From the NCBI GenBank assembly GCA_016718875.1, contig JADKBL010000026.1:18364-82363 (forward strand): a stretch of 64,000 nucleotides of DNA. Reading direction: 5' to 3'. Below, in pieces: positions 44,363 to 51,910 of the stretch. The first letter of the stretch is position 1. The number at the start of each line of letters is the position of its first letter. Position numbers and translations under genes: made by a program. The DNA comes from Bacteroidota bacterium. Its GTDB lineage: Bacteria; Bacteroidota; Bacteroidia; Bacteroidales; VadinHA17. Below the pieces are notes generated by a model. That model saw nothing but the letters and a program-made list of their open reading frames with translations, had not been told where the DNA came from and did no database searches.

Positions 44363-44671
44363 TTATGATTTTAATATAACATAGGTTATCAGCCAATTTG
44401 GTATCTTATCTTTTGTAACTGAGAAGTATAGCATTCCATCTCTGTCAATTCTGGCAAACTCAGATTCTTCAAGAAATTTCTGAAAGTCTTTTGTATTTGA
44501 TGTAACACCATATTCATTCAGATTTATCCCTTTATCAAATCTGATTCGTTTCTCAATATCATCAGCATTTATATAATAACCAAGGGGAACTGATTCAGGT
44601 ATTTTTTTAAGCATTGACGATTTTCCTGAGCCATTCGGACCAGCAAAAATTCGTAACCTTTTTTGCACCAC
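44363..44671 (-). pseudogene. Zeta-toxin-like kinase, internally deleted
   Basis: A 102-residue frame from a GTG start. The N-terminus carries a zeta-toxin P-loop (RLRIFAGPNGSGKSSMLKK) and the GYYINADDIEKRI block typical of chromosomal Bacteroidota zeta toxins. The C-terminal ~30 residues (RIDRDGMLYFSVTKDKIPNW) resemble the end of the same family. Family members are roughly 190-240 residues, so a central ~100 or more residues including the substrate-binding part seem missing, in frame. Known zeta toxins phosphorylate UDP-GlcNAc; this version is probably inactive. The start overlaps the antitoxin's stop by one base (TAGTG). Confidence 0.65.
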
Positions 44672-44981
44672 TACTTTATTTTGATAGGTTTGTTTATATC
44701 AACAGCAACTGAAAGTTTCTTAACTGTGCCAACAGGTTTAATTTTCCTGTTTGAATGAACTTTAATATCCTTCCGTTTCTGATAATTGTTACAGCAGATT
44801 TTTTCCTGTATGCTCTTCTTCGGGCATTAATAGAAATCCTTCGTAAACTGTTCCTGACGGCTTTTTCCTCATCAGTAAGTTTTGAAGATAAAATCAAAGT
44901 TACATTCGGCTCCTCAACAAGTCCGGCATCCTTTTTATCTTGCTTACTTGGTTTTATTATCTTCTTCTTTTCCATTGACAT
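44671..44981 (-). CDS. Antitoxin-like partner of the zeta toxin (frame disrupted)
   Basis: A small basic protein of about 102 residues if one base is restored near 44757. The first ~75 residues read MSMEKKKIIKPSKQDKKDAG through AVTIIRNGRILK in one frame. The continuation HSNRKIKPVGTVKKLSVAVD, ending NKPIKIK, lies in the next frame and stops at the toxin start. As given, the frame instead ends LRNFQLLLI at 44694. Assignment as antitoxin rests on position and overlap with the toxin, not on a recognised domain. Confidence 0.5.
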
Positions 44982-45127
44982 AATAGCTAAATATCTCCAA
45001 AGGTTTTAACTATCCTGATTAAAATAATCACTTTAAAACCAATCCTTAAAGTTAAGAAAAATAAAGAAATCAAGCTCTGAAAGATTTGATCTATCCTTTA
45101 AACTCTATCTGGAAGAAAGCCAGGGAT

Positions 45128-45172
45128 TAACCACGGAGACACTGAGGGTATGGAGGAACACGGAGGAAAATT
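45128..45172. repeat. Partial ACCACAGAG-family repeat and TTGTAATTC words
   Basis: TTAACCACGGAGACACTGAG, followed to 45213 by four TTGTAATTC words. Confidence 0.6.
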
Positions 45173-45367
45173 CAGTTGTAATTCAATTGTAATTCGGTTG
45201 TAATTCATCATCATATAACATATCTATAGGATCAGGTCCAGTGTCTCTTTTGTAAAGAAAATTGAATAATCTATACAAATCAGTCCCTGTATGATAAATA
45301 TTTTAGAATTCTTATCAAAAGCCTGCCCCGACCGAAATGCTGGTGGAGTAATTAACAGTGTAACTCC

Positions 45368-45515
45368 GTGGTTAAAAGGTTTTTCCCGCAGATCACGCAG
45401 ATTTTCGCAGATTTTAATTGCTCGCAAAGACGCTAATACGCAGAGAATACTTGGTTCTAACATTAGGAGAACAAATGACGGCGAAGCCGAATATCGTCGC
45501 AGGCAAATGAAAACG
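45368..45515. repeat. Partial copy of the 42.5 kb mosaic repeat
   Basis: CGTGGTTAAAAGGTTTTTCC, CGCAGATCACGCAGATTTTC and CTCGCAAAGACGCTAA match the first section of the 42.5 kb unit. It then passes into AATGACGGCGAAGCC words. It lies within the 1.1 kb gene-free gap 44982-46073. Confidence 0.75.
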
Positions 45516-45538
45516 AAACAACAACCTCTCCTTCTGAC

Positions 45539-45919
45539 GCAATGACAGTTTTGCTATCAGCAATGAGAACTTCGGGTGAATCAATGTCATTTTTATCTTT
45601 TGCAACTAAATCTTAGTCTGAAACAATGGCAGTTTTGCATTAAGCAAATTCATCTCAGGCTGAAGCAATGTCAGTTTTAACCTGAGAAATAGCATCTGAT
45701 TGCTGAGAAACAACATCTGGCGACGTCTGGAAATGATCTGACTGGTTGTTGATGGTATCTGGCTAGCTTTTGAAGCGATCTGGCAGGTCGTTTATGCGAT
45801 CTGACTGGACGTTGAAGCAATCTGGCGAATTGTTTATGCGATCTTACTGGTCGTTGATGGGATCTGGCGGGTCGTTTTTGCGATCTGACTGGTCGTTATG
45901 GATCTGGCGGGTTGCTGGA
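45539..45919. repeat. 21-base-period degenerate tandem array, about 18 units
   Basis: Nine units from 45539 to 45727 (type GCAATGTCAGTTTTAACCTGA), a 5-base slip, then nine units from 45733 to 45919 (alternating GCGATCTGACTGGACGTTGAA and GCAATCTGGCGAATTGTTTAT). Because 21 is a multiple of three it keeps a frame open in the second half, but stop codons interrupt all frames in the first half, so it is not a confident gene. Confidence 0.85.
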
Positions 45920-45927
45920 GGCAGCTG

Positions 45928-45974
45928 GAGATGGGGAGATGGGGAGACTGGGTGATGGGGAGACCAGGAGATTG
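45928..45974. repeat. Octanucleotide array GAGATGGG
   Basis: Six units in register; the reverse complement of the CTCCCCAT arrays at 28.0, 42.65 and 42.9 kb. Confidence 0.85.
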
Positions 45975-46001
45975 AAACAAACAGGTATACTTCTTACCTT
46001 T

Positions 46002-46033
46002 GAGCCAATGCGCCTTTGAGCCATTGCGCCGTT
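46002..46033. repeat. Octanucleotide array GAGCCATT/GCGCCGTT
   Basis: Four units (GAGCCAAT, GCGCCTTT, GAGCCATT, GCGCCGTT), like 39205-39244, ending in GTTAAATTAA in both places. Confidence 0.75.
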
Positions 46034-46073
46034 AAATTAATTATCACTAAATTAGTACTTCAATCCCATTTCA

Positions 46074-46413
46074 ATGAATGACATTCAAATACTTATTGAC
46101 GAACTTGTTAAGTTCCGCGATGCACGACACTGGGAACAGTTTCATAATACCAAAGATCTGGCTCTTGCTATATCAATAGAAGCTGCTGAACTTAATGAGC
46201 TTTTTCTCTGGAAAACAACTGCCGAATGTGAGGAGGTTGACAAAACCAAGCTTAAGGAGGAACTGGCTGATGTGCTGGCATTCAGTCTGCTGCTGGCCGG
46301 AAAACATGGCTTCGATGTGGAAAGAGATAATTACTCGAAAGATTAAAAAGAACGGAGAGAAATATCCGGTGGAGAAATCGAAGGGGACGGCGAAGAAATA
46401 TGACGAGCTGTAA
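46074..46413 (+). CDS. MazG-like nucleotide pyrophosphohydrolase (frame disrupted)
   Basis: The first 82 residues match short MazG-type all-alpha NTP pyrophosphohydrolases: WEQFHNTKDLALAISIEAAELNELFLW holds the E-x-x-E metal site and LKEELADVLAFSLLLA the E-x-x-D site. As given, the frame stops at 46346 after DNYSKD. The family's C-terminal basic helix (EIITRKIKKNGEKYPVEKSK, ending KKYDEL) follows in the next frame to the stop at 46411-46413. One extra A in the GGAAAGAG at 46317-46325 explains it. Such enzymes clear aberrant NTPs and are frequent in accessory or defence regions. Confidence 0.75.
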
Positions 46414-46455
46414 AGACGCAGGGTGCAGGGCGCAGGGAAAAATCGTGAAGAATAA

Positions 46456-46524
46456 TTCGACATCAATATTTGTTCATGTCGAATATTTATAATAAATTCG
46501 ACATTAAATAAGAATGATGTCGAA
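46456..46524. promoter_or_regulatory. Double palindromic operator upstream of fic
   Basis: Two sites with identical design: TTCGACAT, 12 bases, ATGTCGAA at 46456-46483 and again at 46497-46524. The arms are perfect 8-base inverted repeats, the 12-base spacers differ in sequence, and the site centres are 41 bases apart, about four helical turns. The second site ends 14 bases before the Fic ATG (46539). Ideal geometry for two cooperating dimers, possibly of the Fic protein's own winged-helix domain. Confidence 0.75.
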
Positions 46525-46538
46525 CCGATGACAAAAAA

Positions 46539-47639
46539 ATGACATATAATCCGAACATACCATATAACGATTTACCAGACCTGCCTCCGGTACTGGACAG
46601 CGAAACCAATGAGGCAATCCTTAGTCACGCAGTAAAGGCGGCCCAGGTCTTGCAGAACTGAAAGGGCTCTGCGAGACATTACCCCGTGAATCGTTAATGA
46701 ACCTCCAAGTTAATACTATAATGCTCCGGAAAGCCGCGACAGCTCTGCAATTGAAAATATTGTAACAACACAGGATGAATTATATCAGGCTGCAACTGAT
46801 GAGATTATAAAAAGTGAGTCGGCCAGAGAGGTACTTGGTTACAGAGAAGCTATGTATACAGGACTGGATTACTTCAGGAGTCATCAGAATCTGATCACAA
46901 CAAACCTGCTGATAAAAGTTGTTCAGATAATAAAACAGAATAAAAGTGGCATAAGGAAAATGCCCGGGGTTGTTTTAAAAAGTTCAGTTATGGGTAATGT
47001 AATTTATACTCCTCCCTGCTGCGAAGATGTACTAAAAGAAAAACTTAAACATCTGGAGATGTTTATTAATGATCCGGATTTCTGTACGCTTGATCCCGTT
47101 ATAAAGCTTGCTCTTATTCACTATCAGTTTGAATCGATACATCCTTTCGGAGACGGCAATGGAAGAACAGGAAGAATATTAAACAGCCTCTACCTGGTGC
47201 ATCAGAATTTACTACCGGTACCGGTACTTTACCTAAGCTCCTATATTATTGATCATAAGCAGGATTACTATCAGTTATTGCGGGGAGTTACTGAAAAGCA
47301 GAACTGGCGCGACTGGATTCTTTTCATGATAACAGCACTTAATACCACTGCTCTGTTGACGATAGAAAAAATCAGGGCATTCTGAATCTGCAAAAGGAGA
47401 TGAGAACGCATACTTTGGCGATCCTCAGCAAATTCAACAACCGGGAAAAGTTATACGATCTGATGTTCACTGTTCCATACATTAAGATCGACCTGGTCGT
47501 TAAAAAGGGATCGCTCACAGAGACAGCAGCACTTTACCTGAATCTTCTTGAATCGAAAGGGATCCTTGAACCATTAAAGAAAGGCCGGACTACCTATTAT
47601 CTTAACCACAGGTTAATGAAACTCATTACAAGCAGATGA
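46539..47639 (+). pseudogene. Fic family AMPylase with N-terminal inhibitory helix and C-terminal winged helix (frame disrupted)
   Basis: Reading across frames gives about 365 residues. Fic_N part: MTYNPNIPYNDLPDLPPVLD, then PGLAELKGLCETLPRESLMN, then the autoinhibitory S-x-x-x-E-N as SSAIEN (46741-46758) in SSAIENIVTTQDELY. Catalytic loop HPFGDGNGRTGR at 47141-47176 is complete. The C-terminal part (47400-47639) is a winged-helix-like domain ending LEPLKKGRTTYYLNHRL. Single-base shifts fall near 46635, 46728 and 47380, and intact pieces are 46852-47385 and 47400-47639. Fic enzymes transfer AMP to target hydroxyls. The double operator just upstream suggests autoregulation through the winged helix. 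Confidence 0.75.
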
Positions 47640-47725
47640 GTACTAAAAAATACAAGAACAGATTATTAAACCACAAGCCGCAAGCCTGATACCTCATACC
47701 TCACCCCATACCTCCACCTTAAAAT

Positions 47726-49612
47726 ATGCTGATATACCAGGCTCCATCCGAACGCTTTATTGATGATGTCAGGGAAAACACAATTTCCGATATCATGTCG
47801 GAGAATTATAAGGCAAGACTTGGGAAAGATCCCCGGAAGACCCGGAGTTTGTATCATGGCAGAACAGTCTTTCGAGGGTGAGGGATCTGCTGGAGCTTGG
47901 TAAGATTAATGATACTTTTGTGGCTCTTGAATATGAGGTGCCATACAACCAGAGCAGGCTCGACTGTCTTCTGTTCGGAAAGGGGACAGACAATGTTTCA
48001 AATGTTGTGCTGATTGAGCTGAAACAGTGGTCTTCTGTGAAATCGTTAGCAGAAGAGGGCAATTTTGTTGAAACGTATACAGGAGGAAGAGAAAGGGTTG
48101 TCCCCCACCCTTCACAGCAGGTAAAGGGATACCATTACTACATGCAGGGCTTTGTTGAGGAGTTTGAGAAAGAGCCCACTTTATCGCTTTTCAGCTGTGC
48201 ATACTGCCATAATTATCCGAGAGCCGAAGGCAAGGACTCCATCACCCTGTTTACCAAGAACTTATTGCAGAGTTTCCGCTGTACACGAAAGAAGATACAA
48301 AACTACTTGGAATAAAAATCAGGGAACTGCTTGAGAAATGGCACTGGAATGGAAATCTTCAACCGTTTTATGCAGAGCCGGCTCCATCCCTCAAAGAAGC
48401 TGCTTGATAATGTACATAAGATAATAAAGAACGATGTTGTTTTCTCACTCCTTAATGAACAGCTTGTTGCAAAGAATCTTATCTGGGCAAGGTACAGGAT
48501 GTCGGACAAGAAGAAGGAGAAATCGGTGATTATCGTTCATGGCGGACCGGGGACAGGCAAGTCGGTTATTGCCCTGAATATTCTTGGCAGAAGCTGCACT
48601 GAGGAAAAAGAATGTATTCTATGGATGCAAATCAAAGCCCTTTATTGAAGGTCTGAGGAAGATTGTTGGCCCAGAGTAGCAGAATCATTTCTCAAATCTT
48701 TACCGTTTTGTACCAAATAAAATAGGAGAAAACGAACTCGATATCCTGCTTATTGACGAGGCACACAGGATTGAGAAGAACAGCAACCACCAGTACACAA
48801 AGCCGGAGGACCGGACGGATATGCCGCAGATGGAGCAGCTTGTAAGGTGTTCCAAAACAACTGTCTTCTTTATTGATGACAGGCAGAATGTAAGATCATC
48901 GGAGGTGGGGAGTTCTGGCCTGATCAGGAAGCAGCCGGCAAGGTACAATGCCGGTATTCATGAAGTGACACTCGAAACCCAGTACAGATGCATGGGATCG
49001 AATGATTACCTTCTGTGGATTGAATCGGTGCTTGGGTACAGTGATGAAGAAAGGATTTTCAAAAGGGAGGACCAGTTCGATTTCAGGATTTTCTCCTCAC
49101 CTCAGGAGATAATGGATCTCCTCAGGGAAAAGGAGAAAGAGAAGCCAAATTCTGCAAGGATGGTTGCAGGCTTCTGCTGGCCCTGGAGCAGCAAAACTGA
49201 TGCTAACGGTGATCTTGTAAATGATGTGAGGATAGGTGATTTCGCAATGCCCTGGGAAACACACGATAAAATAACCTCAATACCAAAGGGTTATGTAAGG
49301 TGGTATGAATGGGCCTATAAACCGGAGGGAATAAAACAGGTGGGGTGTATTTACACTGCCCAGGGTTTTGAATTTGATTATGTCGGGGTAATAATCGGCA
49401 ATGATCTTTGCATTGACAGCAGAACCGGAAAGATCTCAGCTGATATAAGTGCCACCAAAGACCCAATGCTGAGAAGAAGCTCCGAAAACTTTGAAAAGCA
49501 TGTAAAAAATATTTACCGGACTCTTCTGACACGGGGAATGAAGGGGTGTTATGTGTATTTTACTGATAAGGAGACAGAGGAGTATTTCAGGAAGAGGATG
49601 GAAAGGATTTAA
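47726..49612 (+). pseudogene. PD-(D/E)XK-type nuclease plus DUF2075 helicase-like protein (frame disrupted)
   Basis: The reconstructed protein is about 630 residues. The N-terminus MLIYQAPSERFIDDVRENTI is followed by a nuclease-like core with Asp in QSRLDCLLFG and Glu-x-Lys in VVLIELKQW. DUF2075 ATPase motifs follow: Walker A GGPGTGKS (48541-48564), Walker B LLIDEAHRI (from 48746), VFFIDDRQNV, LETQYRC, then YTAQGFEFDYVGVI and TRGMKGCYVYFTDKE at the end. Frame changes fall near 47834, 48236, 48340-48370 and 48580-48600, plus an in-frame TAG at 48677-48679. Intact pieces are 47878-48315, 48331-48648 and 48821-49612. DUF2075 proteins are accessory helicase-like proteins, often in defence islands. 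Confidence 0.7.
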
Positions 49613-49884
49613 TAGCCAAACCAGATTTAGAAAATGAAAAGAAAATATATGGACCTGTTTGAAAACAAATAATGATTTAATTAACACTATGAATATAAAT
49701 AATAACCCCTGAATTATTGCCAGTAAGGTGAAGTCAGAACCACGAGAACCTGAATACAGAAATGCAGATGAAATAATTTTAGCTTTAAAAGCGTCTGAAT
49801 TTTATGAAGATTTTAGAAATATTTTAATTAGCAAAAATAAGAATGAAGACATAGCAAAAGAATTCTAATTGAAAATGCTGGCGG

Positions 49885-50403
49885 ATGACATTCAGTAATA
49901 TTAAGGAGATTATATTTCTTGTGGATGAACCCTATTTACAGAGTATTTTAGGAAAGGCATATACGAACCCATGGTTTGGGATGCTATTTCGATCAAATAC
50001 CAAAGACCTCTATTCTGAGGATCTTCTCAAAATAAACAGATGGTTCAATACACTATCGGATAACAATGTACAGGTTGAAAAAAAGCTTGAAAAATTATTG
50101 AATGAACCCTATCGTATAAGAGGACTCAATGTAGGTTTCATAACAACCATGCTATATATCACAAACAAGAATGATTTTCTAATCTGGTTTAAGGTTCTAC
50201 ATAATGGGTTAAGACTTATTTACCCTGAATTTGAGTACTATACAGGCAAGAGTAAACAGTATTTGCTATTTAATGAAAAGGCTAAGAAATTTGCCCTTGA
50301 GTATTCATTTGAACATACTGAATTGGACTGGATCTTTAGCACTGGAATTCCCGCTATTATAAAAGGGGGAAAAAGGATGACAATAAAAACCGGTTCTTTG
50401 TAA
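49885..50403 (+). CDS. Unknown protein upstream of a GIY-YIG gene
   Basis: A 172-residue soluble helical protein that I do not recognise (RIRGLNVGFITTMLYITNKN in the middle). Protein-like sequence continues upstream in other frames from about 49690 (MNINNNP, then KSEPREPEYRNADEIILALK, then AKEILIENAGG), interrupted by an in-frame TGA and shifts, so the true gene may be ~240 residues and start near 49690. It ends 7 bases before the GIY-YIG gene with a GGAGG site between, so the two are coupled and probably act together. Confidence 0.5.
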   Translation: MTFSNIKEIIFLVDEPYLQSILGKAYTNPWFGMLFRSNTKDLYSEDLLKINRWFNTLSDNNVQVEKKLEKLLNEPYRIRGLNVGFITTMLYITNKNDFLIWFKVLHNGLRLIYPEFEYYTGKSKQYLLFNEKAKKFALEYSFEHTELDWIFSTGIPAIIKGGKRMTIKTGSL

Positions 50404-50410
50404 GGAGGTT

Positions 50411-50914
50411 ATGACAATAAATTTCAACGACAAAGAGAGTCTTTTCAAGAATGGATTCACCGGTTTCAAGAGTGTTTCTTTTCTATTAGATAATATGAAA
50501 ACCATTCCTGACCAGACTGGAGTCTATCTGGTTTTGTATGAAGGTTCAAAAACGCCTGAATTCCGTAAGAAAGGAACGGGTGGATTTTTTAAAGGAAGAG
50601 ATCCTAACGTTTCCATAGCTGAGCTAAAAGCAAACTGGGTCGAAAAGAGTAATGTTGTTTACATCGGAAAGGCTGGCGGAGGGAATACATTAGCTACTTT
50701 ACGGAAGAGACTTAACCAGTATTTCAGATTCGGAAACGGACAACCTGCAGGACACTATGGGGGCAGACTGATATGGCAGATTGAGAATCCCGGAAACCTT
50801 ATTATTTGCTGGAAAGCACTTTCTGATTTTGATCCAAGTGAATATGAGAGGGAGCTGATTGCTGAGTTCAAAAGGAGCTATAACATGAGACCATTTGCCA
50901 ATCTTACTGACTGA
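50411..50914 (+). CDS. GIY-YIG-like nuclease domain protein
   Basis: A 167-residue intact gene. Elements of a GIY-YIG fold: TGVYLVLYEG (strand 1, G-V-Y variant), NVVYIGKAGGG (Y-I-G), then LRKRLNQYFRFG with the conserved Arg, and the acidic E in YERELIAEFKRSYNMRPFAN. GIY-YIG domains cut DNA in repair, restriction and homing. The AAGGAGG 4 bases before the ATG is a strong ribosome site. It lies in the accessory strip and is one of the few undamaged genes there. Confidence 0.75.
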   Translation: MTINFNDKESLFKNGFTGFKSVSFLLDNMKTIPDQTGVYLVLYEGSKTPEFRKKGTGGFFKGRDPNVSIAELKANWVEKSNVVYIGKAGGGNTLATLRKRLNQYFRFGNGQPAGHYGGRLIWQIENPGNLIICWKALSDFDPSEYERELIAEFKRSYNMRPFANLTD

Positions 50915-50948
50915 CTTTTAAGTGAATAAACCCAAACACAACTTTGCA

Positions 50949-51847
50949 ATGGAAAAACTTACATTTAAGCACAAGAAGATAATCAGACAGGTATGCGTAG
51001 CGGAGTTGATGTCGCTTAAATCAATATTCGGAAAAAGAGGAATCCTTAACAGTGGGGACATTGATATCTCTGCTGAGGAAAAAATGTATCACAATGAGTT
51101 CATGGACAATCTGCTTGATACAACAAATTTTTTTGCAAAGATGAAAGAAAAGCCTGATCTTATCTTTGAAATAGACGATTATGATGCCGGGATTTTCCTA
51201 AAGGTAATGATTCTTTTATCCGATGAGGGATATATTCCTAAAGATGGAACAGAAGAGCTTGCTGTACTTCTGAGGGAAAAAATTGGAGAAGAAGGACCTG
51301 AAGCTGTTTCAGAATCAGAAATTAAGGAGTTAATTAGGGAGGGAGAAGGAAAAACAGTTGAATTCAAGCCAGCACTATCCTACTGCTTTACAAAAGAAAG
51401 GGCCACACTTGGAACAAATTATATTATTGCAAAGGCAATCTGCAGTTTTCTCAACTCAGAGGGGGAGGAGTTCTTATTATCGGGGTGTCGGATAAAGGTG
51501 AAGTTACTGGTCTTGAAAATGATTTCAGCCTCTATATAGGTGATGAAAGAAAAAAGAAAGATCTATTTCGTCTTTCTTTCGATAATCTCATTCGCCACTT
51601 TTTTGATATTTCTGTTTTCAGTCAGATAAGTACTGCAATTCACAAAGTTGATACCTGTGAGATTTTTATTGTAAGTGTAAATCCATCGGATTCCCATCCG
51701 GTGTTTCTTCGCAACAGGGATTTTAATGCTGAGAACGGCAAGTGGGATAAGGTTAAGAAGGAGTTTTTCATCAGGGGAGAGGCATCATCGCTGCAGATAA
51801 AGGATCCGGAGGAGATAAATAAATATATAAAGGATAAGTGGAAGTGA
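50949..51847 (+). CDS. AlbA_2/Schlafen-type putative DNA-binding protein (frame disrupted)
   Basis: About 300 residues when read across one shift. An N-terminal helical region (MEKLTFKHKKIIRQVCVAEL) is unknown. The AlbA_2 domain starts at LIREGEGKTVEFKPALSYCF and continues FLNSEGG then VLIIGVSDKGEVTGLENDF, with the shift in the G5 run at 51461-51465. The tail has VFLRNRDFNAENGKWDKVKK. Intact pieces are 50922-51539 and 51485-51847. The ATG at 50949 is preferred to the GTG at 50922. AlbA_2 domains occur in Schlafen-like nucleases and regulators. It is convergent with the AIPR gene, 63 bases apart. Confidence 0.7.
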
Positions 51848-51910
51848 AGAAATTGTAGAATTTTATTAAACCCTCCACTTTACATGCTTTAATAAAAACA
51901 ATATAAATTC

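Noticed and set aside
1731..45172. ACCACAGAG repeats as insertion sequences
   Set aside because: No transposase frame, copies are only ~40-185 bases, and ends vary; better described as dispersed palindromic repeats.
45770..45955. 61-residue frame rich in Trp, Ser and Arg
   Set aside because: It is the in-frame translation of 21-base tandem units, and stops interrupt the first half of the array.
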